Shown here: piece by piece, positions 7,680-15,101 of the stretch
How the letters are laid out: each line of letters starts with the position of its first letter
How positions within the stretch are numbered: position 1 is the first letter of the stretch
Assembly (NCBI GenBank): GCA_947254385.1
Contig: CAMYCP010000005.1
Coordinates: forward strand, 1 to 15,988
From: an uncultured Filifactor sp.
GTDB lineage: Bacteria; Bacillota; Clostridia; Peptostreptococcales; Filifactoraceae
DNA length: 15,988 nt
Reading direction: 5' to 3'
Made by a program: the position numbers and the translations under genes
Notes under the pieces: model-generated
Told to the model about the DNA's origin: nothing
What the model saw: the letters and a program-made list of their open reading frames with translations, nothing else
Database searches by the model: none

Positions 7680-8722
7680 AATCAGATTTACGCAGTATGG
7701 AATATTTTGAAGTCGAAGAACTTTTAAAAGAACTCGGAGCTAAACAATATAGAGTTAAACAGATTTATAATGCGATAGCTCAGGGAGTAACAAACATTGA
7801 CGAACTCTATTCCATACCTAAAGACCTTCGGGAAAAACTCAAGGAAGTGGCATATATATCCGAAACTTCCATCTATCGACGTTTGACTTCACAATTCGAC
7901 AGCACTCGAAAATATATTCTAAAACTGTCCGACGGCAATATAATAGAGTCGGTTTTGATGATATACAAAAACGGGCCGTCCGTTTGTCTTTCAACTCAAG
8001 TGGGATGCCGTATGGGGTGTGCGTTTTGCGCATCGACGATTGACGGGCTGGTAAGAAATCTTACTCCGGGAGAAATAATAGGTCAGATTATAACAATACA
8101 GAAAGATTACGGCAAACGTATCTCAAATTTGGTTATAATGGGAAGCGGAGAACCTTTGGACAATTATGACAATCTGGTGAAATTTTTAAAAATAGTACAC
8201 GAAAATCAAGGTTTACAACTTGGCTACAGGCATATAACAATATCCACCTGCGGAATAATCCCGAAAATAAAGAGGCTTTCAGAACTTAATATGCCTATAA
8301 GTATAGCGATATCATTGCATCAGATATATCAGGAAAAAAGGCTGTCTATAATGCCGATTGCACGCAAATACAGTGTGGACGAAGTTATATCCGCCGGCAT
8401 TGAATATGCTGAAAAGACGGGAAGACGAGTGACTTACGAGTATGCCTTGATAGAGGGAGTTACAGACGGGATAGATGAGGCTCACGCTTTAGGGCGTAGA
8501 CTTAAAGGCACGCTTTCCATGGTGAATTTAATTCCTATAAATCCCGTAAAGGAAAAACATTTCAAAAGGCCGAATGCCAAACGTGTGGAGACATTTCAAA
8601 CTATACTTTTAAGTTATCATATAATAACAACCGTAAGACGTGAATTGGGCGCCGATATAAACGGTGCTTGCGGGCAATTGAGAAGAGATACCGTAAAAGA
8701 ACATCGGGGTGAAGAAAATTGA
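7676..8722 (+). CDS. rlmN: Dual-specificity 23S rRNA/tRNA adenine-C2 methyltransferase RlmN
   Basis: This radical-SAM enzyme makes 2-methyladenosine at A2503 of 23S rRNA and at A37 of some tRNAs. The 348 residues show an N-terminal RNA-binding helical domain (EELLKELGAKQYRVKQI) and the 4Fe-4S motif C111-x3-C115-x2-C118 in VGCRMGCAFCAS. They also show the SAM-binding GSGEPLDNYDN and two mechanistic cysteines: C104 in SVCLSTQ (E. coli C118) and C332 in NGACGQLR (methyl carrier, E. coli C355). All key residues are present. RlmN is preferred over the resistance enzyme Cfr because of its conserved housekeeping context and the D-I-N-GACGQL ending. ATG 7676 overlaps the rsmB stop (ATGA), with AAGGAG at 7665-7670. 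A GTG at 7670 in the same frame lacks such a site. Confidence 0.96.
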   Translation: MKSDLRSMEYFEVEELLKELGAKQYRVKQIYNAIAQGVTNIDELYSIPKDLREKLKEVAYISETSIYRRLTSQFDSTRKYILKLSDGNIIESVLMIYKNGPSVCLSTQVGCRMGCAFCASTIDGLVRNLTPGEIIGQIITIQKDYGKRISNLVIMGSGEPLDNYDNLVKFLKIVHENQGLQLGYRHITISTCGIIPKIKRLSELNMPISIAISLHQIYQEKRLSIMPIARKYSVDEVISAGIEYAEKTGRRVTYEYALIEGVTDGIDEAHALGRRLKGTLSMVNLIPINPVKEKHFKRPNAKRVETFQTILLSYHIITTVRRELGADINGACGQLRRDTVKEHRGEEN

Positions 8723-9468
8723 AATTTGCATTGCTTAGCGACGTTGGGCGAATACGTAAAATAAATGAGGATTACATTGCTCAGCTTACCGTTTCTCCAA
8801 ATTTGCATTTGTTTTTGTTGGCGGACGGTATGGGAGGTCACAAAAAAGGTGAAGTTGCGAGCCGTCTTGCGGTTACATCTATAAAAAAATATTTTGAAAA
8901 ACACGTTCGTGAATTGGAAAATATTGAAGCGGAGCGTGATGAAAGTGCAGTGTTCGATTTTTTAAAACGCAGTATAGTATTTTCCAACACCAAAGTTTAT
9001 AAAATGTCCAAACGTTCGGAGAGCATGAACGACATGGGAACTACTTTGGTTGTTATGCTTGTGTTTTTTAACAAAATTATAATTGCCAACATAGGCGACA
9101 GCAGAGCGTACCTGTTTAAAGAAAATGAACTTAGCCAAATAACGATTGACAATTCTTATGTACAAGAACTTGTAAACCTAGGAATAATAACCAAAGAAGA
9201 GGCTAAAACTCACGCACAAAAAAATATGATAACCCGTGCGGTAGGAATTGAAGCACATATGGAAGCGGATTTTTATGAGTTGCCGGTAATAAAAGATACC
9301 GTAGTTTTAATGTGCAGTGACGGTTTAAGCAATATGCTCGATGATGATAAACTGTGTGATATTTTAAATCAGTTTTATTCTCCGGGTTTTGCGTGTGGAA
9401 AATTCGTGAAAGAAGCGAATTTGGCAGGAGGATATGATAATATTTCTGTAGTATGCGTGTATTTTTAA
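8719..9468 (+). CDS. stp: PP2C-family Ser/Thr protein phosphatase (Stp/PrpC type)
   Basis: This metal-dependent phosphatase removes phosphate from targets of the adjacent PASTA kinase and from the kinase itself. The 249 residues match the single-domain bacterial PP2C class. Motifs are SDVGRIRKINED (7-18, metal ligand D8 and conserved D18), DGMGGH (36-41, metal ligand D36), NDMGTT, NIGDSRAYL, ITRAVG, CSDGLSN (metal ligand D201) and GGYDNISVV (metal ligand D240). It has no membrane segment and should be cytoplasmic. Translation probably starts at TTG 8719, in a TTGA overlap with the rlmN stop. GGGGTGA (8706-8712) lies 6 bases upstream, and the family N-terminus begins right there, so a later start would lose D8. 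Confidence 0.94.
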   Translation: MKFALLSDVGRIRKINEDYIAQLTVSPNLHLFLLADGMGGHKKGEVASRLAVTSIKKYFEKHVRELENIEAERDESAVFDFLKRSIVFSNTKVYKMSKRSESMNDMGTTLVVMLVFFNKIIIANIGDSRAYLFKENELSQITIDNSYVQELVNLGIITKEEAKTHAQKNMITRAVGIEAHMEADFYELPVIKDTVVLMCSDGLSNMLDDDKLCDILNQFYSPGFACGKFVKEANLAGGYDNISVVCVYF

Positions 9469-9483
9469 AGGAAACGGTGTAAT

Positions 9484-11457
9484 ATGCTCATAGGCAAAGT
9501 ATTGGGAAATAGGTATGAGATTATTTCCAAAATAGGAGAGGGCGGGATGTCGGTCGTTTATAAGGCACATTGCAATGTGCTTAATCGTACCGTAGCCGTG
9601 AAAGTTCTTAAGGAACAATACTCTCATGACGAAGCTTTTATCATTAAATTCAAAAATGAGGCTTTATCGGTTGCCAGACTTAACAGCGGATATATAATAA
9701 ATGTATATGACGTCGGTAAGGAAGACGACATTGTATATATAGTAATGGAATATGTCGACGGGGAAAATTTAAAGGAGATACTCAGAATACAAGGGAAATT
9801 CAGTGAAAATGACACTCTTGTAATAGCTAAACAAATTGCATTTGCACTTGAAGAAGCTCATAACAAAAAAATAATTCACCGTGATATAAAAACGCAAAAT
9901 ATAATGATGACGTCAAGCGGGATAATCAAGGTTGCAGATTTTGGAATAGCCAAAGCTGTAAGCGGTACGACTATAGTAAATAACAGCGACATCATGGGTT
10001 CCGCTCACTATATGTCACCTGAACAGGGACGCGGAGGCTATGTAGACAACAAAACCGATCTTTATTCGCTCGGGATAGTCATGTATGAACTTGTTACGGG
10101 CAGATTGCCGTATAATGGCGAGACTCCTGCAAGCATATTTGCACAGCACGCTAACGGCAAAGTTACTTTTAGAAGTACGGACAGGGTGTCATCATCATTA
10201 AAAGAAGTAATATACAAATTGACCCAAAAAAATCCCGACATGAGATATAGAAATGCACGTGAATTGATAGAAAGCATAGAGTATATCCAAAACGGTGAAA
10301 GTCTCCCTAGAGAAAGAGATAATTTTTTAACCAGTACGGTGAATATTCCTTCATATGTTCCGTCGGGTATTCGTGATAAATATGACTATAACGTTGAAGA
10401 AAAATATACAAGCGGGGAACCGGTTGAAGAAAGCACGGAATATAGTGAAAATTATGAAAAAGAAAAAAAAACTGAAAGAAAACATACCGGAAGTAAATTT
10501 TTAAAAACATTGTTGGTATTTTGTTTGGGAGTAATAATATTCAGTGTGGCAGGAATATTGCTTACACTCAATCCTCCGGATATAGAATTTTTCGGAGGTG
10601 GTAAGATAGTAGTCCCGGATCTTAAAAACAAAACCGAAGAAGAGGCAAGAACTTTATGTGAAGAAAATAATCTGTCTTTTCAGGTATCAGGCAGTGAAGT
10701 GAACAATAAATACGAACCCGGTACGATAACATCACAAAATCCTATCTCCGGCAGTAAAGTTTCTAAAGGCGACACGATATCGGTCACCGTTTCCGAAAAA
10801 GTCGTGGATATAGTTGTAATTCCGAATTTTATGGAGCTCGGATTAAAAAAAGATGAGATTGTAACGAGATTTTCCGACGCTTTTAAATTTGAGTTCAATT
10901 ATGTAGACAGTATGAAAGAAAACGATACGGTACTGAAACAAATGCCTGAAGCGGGAGGACAAGTCGAAAAGGGAACTTTAATTACACTGTTTTTGAGTCG
11001 TAAATCGGAAGAGTCTCCCGTTGAAGTGCCTGATGTAACTTCAAAAAAACCGGAAGAGGCGAAAACTTTACTTTCTTCATTTACGGTGAGTGAAAGCTAC
11101 AAAGAAGATAAAACCAAAGAAGAGGGAATAATTTTATCGCAAAATCCTGTGGCGGGCACTATGCAAAAAAGCGGAAGTACGGTCAGCATAGTCATAAATA
11201 AGTATGAAACGCCGAAAGAAGTTACTTCCAGACTTATAATAACGCTCTCACCCGAAGGACCAGATGTAACTTTGAGAGTAAGTGACGATGCGACGGGGCA
11301 GGATGTATTTAATAAAAACATACACAGAGCGGATTATGAAAACGGTGTTGTTGCAATTAATGTGAAAGGAATGGAAGGAACGGAGAAAAAATATACGGCA
11401 TATTTGGACGACATATATTACACTGAGGCAATAATAACGTTCAATTCCGAACAATGA
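9484..11457 (+). CDS. prkC: PASTA-domain Ser/Thr protein kinase (PrkC/Stk1/PknB type)
   Basis: This membrane kinase senses peptidoglycan or lipid II fragments through its PASTA repeats and controls cell wall, dormancy and translation targets. The kinase domain (about 10-270) has GEGGMSVVYKA, the lysine K40 in VAVKVLK, HRDIKTQN (H132-N139, catalytic D134), DFG (152-154) and SPEQ (178-181). A charged juxtamembrane linker follows, with FLKTLLVFCLGVIIF starting a single membrane helix (about 340-362). Outside are three PASTA repeats (about 375-438, 444-507 and 513-577); the middle one is the most degenerate. A C-terminal beta domain (about 580-657) is like that of Bacillus and Staphylococcus homologues. 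The 657 residues are normal. ATG 9484 lies 15 bases after stp, with AAAGGA 11 bases upstream. The stop overlaps the beginning of rsgA. Confidence 0.96.
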   Translation: MLIGKVLGNRYEIISKIGEGGMSVVYKAHCNVLNRTVAVKVLKEQYSHDEAFIIKFKNEALSVARLNSGYIINVYDVGKEDDIVYIVMEYVDGENLKEILRIQGKFSENDTLVIAKQIAFALEEAHNKKIIHRDIKTQNIMMTSSGIIKVADFGIAKAVSGTTIVNNSDIMGSAHYMSPEQGRGGYVDNKTDLYSLGIVMYELVTGRLPYNGETPASIFAQHANGKVTFRSTDRVSSSLKEVIYKLTQKNPDMRYRNARELIESIEYIQNGESLPRERDNFLTSTVNIPSYVPSGIRDKYDYNVEEKYTSGEPVEESTEYSENYEKEKKTERKHTGSKFLKTLLVFCLGVIIFSVAGILLTLNPPDIEFFGGGKIVVPDLKNKTEEEARTLCEENNLSFQVSGSEVNNKYEPGTITSQNPISGSKVSKGDTISVTVSEKVVDIVVIPNFMELGLKKDEIVTRFSDAFKFEFNYVDSMKENDTVLKQMPEAGGQVEKGTLITLFLSRKSEESPVEVPDVTSKKPEEAKTLLSSFTVSESYKEDKTKEEGIILSQNPVAGTMQKSGSTVSIVINKYETPKEVTSRLIITLSPEGPDVTLRVSDDATGQDVFNKNIHRADYENGVVAINVKGMEGTEKKYTAYLDDIYYTEAIITFNSEQ

Positions 11458-11468
11458 GAGAAAAACGG

Positions 11469-12356
11469 ATGACGGGAACAATAATAAAAAACATATCGTC
11501 GTTTTATTACGTCGATGTAGAAAATAAAACTTATGTATGTAAAGTGCGCGGTAAATTAAAAAATAAAAAACTGATACCCTTTGTAGGCGATAAGGTCGAT
11601 ATTGAAATAACCGACGATTATAAAAACGAAGGCGTTATAGAAAAAATCCGCGACAGAAAAAACTTTTTGATTAGGCCTAATATTTCAAACATTGATGCCG
11701 TTGTGCTATTTTTTTCGGTTAAAGAACCGGATGCTGATTTTTATCTTACGGATCGATTCATCATACAGGCTGAATATTGTAATTTAGATATAATACTATG
11801 TTTCAGCAAAATTGATTTATCTGAAGAAATAGCGGAAAAGATGACATCCGTTTACCGGGGCGTGGGCTATCCCGTGTATGAAATGAGTATATATGACGAA
11901 GAAAAAATACATGACTTGAAAGAAGTCTTGAAAAATAAAACCACCGTCATATCCGGCCCGTCCGGAGCGGGGAAAAGCTCGTTTATAAAAAAATTGCGAC
12001 CTGATTTGGATATTAAAACTGACGAAATAAGCCAAAAAATAGGCAGGGGTAAAAACACCACCAGACACACGGAACTTGTAAAAATAGATAAAAATACTTG
12101 GATTGCAGATACTCCGGGATTTTATTCCTTAAATACGGACATAAAAGCGGAAGAACTCAAAAATTATTTTATAGAATTTAACGAATATGCACCGGACTGT
12201 AAATTTATAAAAGACTGTGTTCATATAAACGAGCCGGATTGCGAAGTAAAAAAAGCCGTTGAAAACGGCTTTATATCAAGGGAAAGATATTTAAATTATT
12301 TATCTTTATACAATGAACTTATATTAAAAGAAAAGAGGAACAAAAGACATGATTAA
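11469..12356 (+). CDS. rsgA: Ribosome small subunit-dependent GTPase RsgA
   Basis: This circularly permuted GTPase works in late 30S subunit maturation and is inhibited by (p)ppGpp in relatives. An N-terminal OB-fold (about 1-70, GTIIKNISSFYYV) leads into the GTPase in permuted order. G4 is a variant FSKIDL, then comes the P-loop GPSGAGKSS (163-171), GRGKNTTRHTEL as the switch I/G2 region, and G3 DTPG (214-217). A C-terminal zinc site is formed by C244, C250, H252 and C258. The 295 residues are typical. Two starts are possible: ATG 11454, overlapping the prkC stop as ATGA, and ATG 11469. I prefer 11469 because family proteins begin close to the M-x-G-x-I-I motif and neither start has a strong ribosome site. 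The end overlaps rpe by 8 bases. Confidence 0.94.
   Translation: MTGTIIKNISSFYYVDVENKTYVCKVRGKLKNKKLIPFVGDKVDIEITDDYKNEGVIEKIRDRKNFLIRPNISNIDAVVLFFSVKEPDADFYLTDRFIIQAEYCNLDIILCFSKIDLSEEIAEKMTSVYRGVGYPVYEMSIYDEEKIHDLKEVLKNKTTVISGPSGAGKSSFIKKLRPDLDIKTDEISQKIGRGKNTTRHTELVKIDKNTWIADTPGFYSLNTDIKAEELKNYFIEFNEYAPDCKFIKDCVHINEPDCEVKKAVENGFISRERYLNYLSLYNELILKEKRNKRHD
12252..12272 (+). other. Perfect 9-base stem-loop inside rsgA
   Basis: AAAGCCGTT (12252-12260), loop GAA, AACGGCTTT (12264-12272). It is in the coding sequence, about 76 bases upstream of the rpe start. No T-run follows, so it is not a normal terminator. It may be chance or an intra-operon RNA structure. Confidence 0.45.
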
Positions 12357-12999
12357 ATTAGCACCGTCCATACTGTCGGCAGATTTTACAGATTTGAAAA
12401 ATTGTGTAGAAAAAGTACACGCCGCAGGGTGTGAGTATCTTCACATAGATGTCATGGACGGACATTTTGTTCCGAACATTTCTTTCGGGCCGGTAGTTTT
12501 TAAAGGCTTGCGTGATAAGTTTGATATGATATTCGATTGTCATTTGATGATAACCGATCCCGATAAATACATTGAGGATTTTGTAAAAGCGGGTGCAGAC
12601 ATAATAACCGTACATTATGAAACGTGTACCCATCTGAACCGTACAATATCTCATATAAAAAATCTCGGCAAAAAAGCTGGAGTTGCATTAAATCCCGCAA
12701 CGCCTCCGGATGTGTTGAAATATGTAATGGACGATATTGACATGGTGCTTATAATGAGTGTAAACCCCGGTTTTTCAGGACAAAGTTATATTCCTCAAAG
12801 CACACAAAAGATAAAAGATCTAAAAAAAATTATAGATAAAAAGTACGACATAAAAATAGAAGTTGACGGCGGAATAAACAAAAAAAATATAAAAACGGTC
12901 TTTGATGCGGGAGCGGATATAATAGTAGCAGGCTCGGCGATTTTTGACTCATCGGACATTGAAGAGTCGGTCAATAAACTGTTACAATCTTGCAGATAA
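12349..12999 (+). CDS. rpe: Ribulose-phosphate 3-epimerase
   Basis: This enzyme interconverts D-ribulose 5-phosphate and D-xylulose 5-phosphate in the non-oxidative pentose phosphate pathway. It is a 216-residue TIM barrel of normal length. Signatures are APSILSADF (S7), HIDVMDGHFVPN (H32, D34, M36), DCHLMI (H65), NPATPPD, MSVNPGFSGQ, EVDGGIN (D173) and AGSAIF (phosphate binding). H32, D34, H65 and D173 are the expected metal ligands, with D34 and D173 as acid/base. ATG 12349 overlaps rsgA by 8 bases and is preceded by GAGGA (12335-12339). Its place after rsgA is conserved in many Bacillota, although its metabolic role is unrelated. Of its 25 isoleucine codons I count 17 ATA, 8 ATT and no ATC. 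Confidence 0.97.
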   Translation: MIKLAPSILSADFTDLKNCVEKVHAAGCEYLHIDVMDGHFVPNISFGPVVFKGLRDKFDMIFDCHLMITDPDKYIEDFVKAGADIITVHYETCTHLNRTISHIKNLGKKAGVALNPATPPDVLKYVMDDIDMVLIMSVNPGFSGQSYIPQSTQKIKDLKKIIDKKYDIKIEVDGGINKKNIKTVFDAGADIIVAGSAIFDSSDIEESVNKLLQSCR

Positions 13000-13081
13000 T
13001 CACGGGAAACTTACAATTCCGTAATATAAAACTCAATACATTTAGCCGGTTAGATGGCATATAAAATTATTCTTAAAAAAT

Positions 13082-13105
13082 AAAACATTGATTTTACAAT
13101 GTTTT
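13082..13105. repeat. 9-base perfect inverted repeat between rpe and thiN
   Basis: AAAACATTG (13082-13090), spacer ATTTTA, CAATGTTTT (13097-13105). It is AT-rich, with only two G-C pairs. It could be a weak bidirectional terminator or an operator, since it overlaps the -35 of the candidate thiN promoter. Confidence 0.5.
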
Positions 13106-13116
13106 CAAACTATACA
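13088..13116 (+). promoter_or_regulatory. Candidate promoter of thiN
   Basis: TTGATT (13088-13093) and TATACA (13111-13116) are exactly 17 bases apart, each a four-of-six match. Transcription would start near 13123, only about 5 bases before the GTG, so the ribosome site AGGTGA (13116-13121) would not be in that RNA. Either the transcript is nearly leaderless, or this is a chance match and thiN is read from rpe. Confidence 0.4.
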
Positions 13117-13127
13117 GGTGAATTTAA

Positions 13128-13832
13128 GTGATTGAAAAGTTTATCAAAACTGACTTGCCGACAGATAAAGAGGTACTTCTCGTATTAAACGGCAATAATA
13201 TATCCGATATTTTTTTAAAAAAACTTGCAGGCGAATTTAAAACCGTTTATGCGGCCGACGGCGCAAGTGACAGATTGTTTAAAGAAAAAATCATCCCCGA
13301 CTTTATAATAGGCGATCTTGATTCCATAAGTGATGACGCAAAAGAATATATGGAAGATAAGGGTGTGAAATTTTGCATATTTCCTAAAGAAAAAGATCAG
13401 ACCGACAGCGAAATTGCCCTTGAAATACTGCGTAAAAACGGCATAAAAACCGTATGTGCAATCGGCGCATTCGGTTTAAGATTCGATCATTCGCTTGGAA
13501 ACTTAAACCTATTATATCGGGCTTTAAAGCGTTATATAAGATTTTATATCGTAGATGAACATAATTTTGTTACCTTATTAAACCCCGGGGAATACGAAAT
13601 ACATAAAAAAAACGACTGTTATTTTTCGATTATATCCGCTACCGAAAAGACGACCGGAGTATCCATAAGCGGAGCAAAATACAATCTTAATGAATATACT
13701 TTAAATATGGACGTTACGGTAGGCATATCCAACGAATTTAAAAGTGATGTAACGTTAAAATTTGAAACGGGAAAGATATTTTTATGTATATCTTCCAAAA
13801 ATCAAAATGCGGGAAATTTGTTCGGCTTATAA
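13128..13832 (+). CDS. thiN: Thiamine diphosphokinase (thiamine pyrophosphokinase)
   Basis: This enzyme transfers pyrophosphate from ATP to thiamine to give thiamine diphosphate, the last salvage step. The 234 residues fit the ThiN family. Motifs are VYAADGASDRLF, IPDFIIGDLDSIS (GDxDS motif with metal-binding aspartates), KEKDQTDSEIAL (the D-x-TD-E motif) and GAFGLRFDHSLGNL (GxRxDH). A beta-sandwich C-terminal thiamine-binding domain follows, with TTGVSISGAKYNL. GTG 13128 is preceded by AGGTGA (13116-13121) with a 6-base gap. I see no TPP riboswitch upstream. The stop codon overlaps the 3' end of the convergent tmcAL gene. Confidence 0.93.
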   Translation: MIEKFIKTDLPTDKEVLLVLNGNNISDIFLKKLAGEFKTVYAADGASDRLFKEKIIPDFIIGDLDSISDDAKEYMEDKGVKFCIFPKEKDQTDSEIALEILRKNGIKTVCAIGAFGLRFDHSLGNLNLLYRALKRYIRFYIVDEHNFVTLLNPGEYEIHKKNDCYFSIISATEKTTGVSISGAKYNLNEYTLNMDVTVGISNEFKSDVTLKFETGKIFLCISSKNQNAGNLFGL

Positions 13833-15023
13833 GAACATCATCGGTTTTTTAATATAGCTGTAGTAAATAGGTAAATTAAGTTTGGCATAATACAGCCTGT
13901 CGGAGATGACATCCATTTGCCAGGCTTTTTTTTGTGCCGTAGTTTGCGGAAAAAATGTTGACGCCGTAGGAATTAAAATCGTCTTACTTTTTTGTTTTCT
14001 ACATTCTTTAAGAATTTTTCTTCCCTTTGAATTGAACGCCAAAACCCTTGTGTAAGACGGCATCTCTTTTAAAACATCGTTCATGTCGGATTTTTTTATA
14101 TTCAGCAAAATATTTATAAGTATCCTGTTCAGCTTGGACATAGGATAACGTTTCGTTTTTACTTTGCAAAGAAGAGAATCTATATCGTCGCTTTGACGGA
14201 TAAGATGTTCAAACCTGTACTCAAGCCCTTCACTCATTTCAAAGATTTCGTTCAATTCCATTCCGTTTCTTATTATGAGTGTAAAAATTTCAGTAAAAAA
14301 ATCGTCTATATTGAGAAAACGGGAATTATTTTTTATTTTACAAAGCACTCTGAGCATTGGTAAAGATACGAACTTGGAAATAACATTTACGTCAAAATCA
14401 TATTTAAAAATATAATTTCTAATAGCTAAAGCGGAAACTGAATTATCTTTAAGTGATGCATCGTTATAATTATCGCTTCTCTTAAAAATCAGCGGCACTA
14501 TATCGCTTTTTATACGTCTTAAGTGTTTAAGATACTCCAAACCTAAAAGGTCGTTCGGCTTGGAACTTAGTGTTAAGCCGGATATATCTCTAAGTGCGTT
14601 GGTTCTGGATGTAGGATAAGAAAATCCAGCATTAAGATAAAACTTGAGTTTTTCTTTAAAAATCGGACTTTCGTCTGCAAGCAAATTTACAATGGCAGGC
14701 TTTAAGTTTTCCGGATTTTCCGCACCGAAGGAAATATATTTCACCACATTCAGATTATCAATTATATTTACTGCACCGTGTGCAAAAATATCCGCCGTCT
14801 GTGTAGCATAAACCGCAGGAAGTTCCAGCACCAAATCCACTCCTGCTTTAACGGCGCTCATCGCCCTTGAATATTTGTCACATATAGCAGGAGCACCCCT
14901 TTGCACAAAATTACCGCTCATAATTACGATTACGGCATCTGCTTTTTTTTTCGTTTCACGTATATGATACTCATGCCCTAAGTGAAAGGGATTATATTCA
15001 GCTATTATAGCGGCTATTTTCAT
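13827..15023 (-). CDS. tmcAL: tRNA(Met) cytidine acetate ligase TmcAL
   Basis: TmcAL (Bacillus YlbM) uses acetate and ATP to make N4-acetylcytidine at C34 of elongator tRNA-Met, which prevents misreading of AUA. The 398 residues match the family. The HIGH-like nucleotidyltransferase motif is in IIAEYNPFHLGHEYHI (HLGH, residues 14-17). Further family blocks are IVIMSGNFVQRGAPAICDKYSRA, VDLVLELPAVYATQTADIFAHGAV, KPNDLLGLEYL, and a C-terminal region with R-x-LAFNSKGRKIL. ATG (complement of 15021-15023) has GAGG 7 bases upstream. It is on the opposite strand to the rest of the window's genes except tcdA, which lies 76 bases upstream in the same direction. Its last 6 bases overlap the end of thiN. 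Confidence 0.92.
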   Translation of the reverse strand: MKIAAIIAEYNPFHLGHEYHIRETKKKADAVIVIMSGNFVQRGAPAICDKYSRAMSAVKAGVDLVLELPAVYATQTADIFAHGAVNIIDNLNVVKYISFGAENPENLKPAIVNLLADESPIFKEKLKFYLNAGFSYPTSRTNALRDISGLTLSSKPNDLLGLEYLKHLRRIKSDIVPLIFKRSDNYNDASLKDNSVSALAIRNYIFKYDFDVNVISKFVSLPMLRVLCKIKNNSRFLNIDDFFTEIFTLIIRNGMELNEIFEMSEGLEYRFEHLIRQSDDIDSLLCKVKTKRYPMSKLNRILINILLNIKKSDMNDVLKEMPSYTRVLAFNSKGRKILKECRKQKSKTILIPTASTFFPQTTAQKKAWQMDVISDRLYYAKLNLPIYYSYIKKPMMFL

Positions 15024-15081
15024 ATTTAAACCTCAGAATTTTCGAAATATCTAAAATCGGATAAACCTTTTGATTATCAAC

Positions 15082-15101
15082 AATTTTAAGTTCTTAAAAT
15101 T
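15082..15101. repeat. Perfect palindrome between tcdA and tmcAL
   Basis: AATTTTAAG, spacer TT, CTTAAAATT. It overlaps the tcdA stop codon and lies about 60 bases upstream of the tmcAL start. The short spacer suits a protein-binding operator better than an RNA hairpin, though it has only two G-C pairs and may be chance. Confidence 0.45.

Noticed and set aside
7676..8722. The radical-SAM gene as the antibiotic resistance enzyme Cfr
   Set aside because: The housekeeping context after rsmB and the RlmN-type C-terminus favour RlmN; nothing suggests mobility.
10573..10598. CCTCCG/CGGAGG inverted repeat after the prkC membrane segment
   Set aside because: The arms are only six bases with a 14-base loop inside coding sequence; likely chance.
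13002..13022. Hairpin ACGGGA/TTCCGT just after rpe as a terminator
   Set aside because: It has only six base pairs with one G-U, a 9-base loop and no T-run after it.
13000..13127. A TPP riboswitch before thiN
   Set aside because: The gap is only 128 bases and lacks the conserved thi-box segments such as CTGAGA and the second conserved helix.
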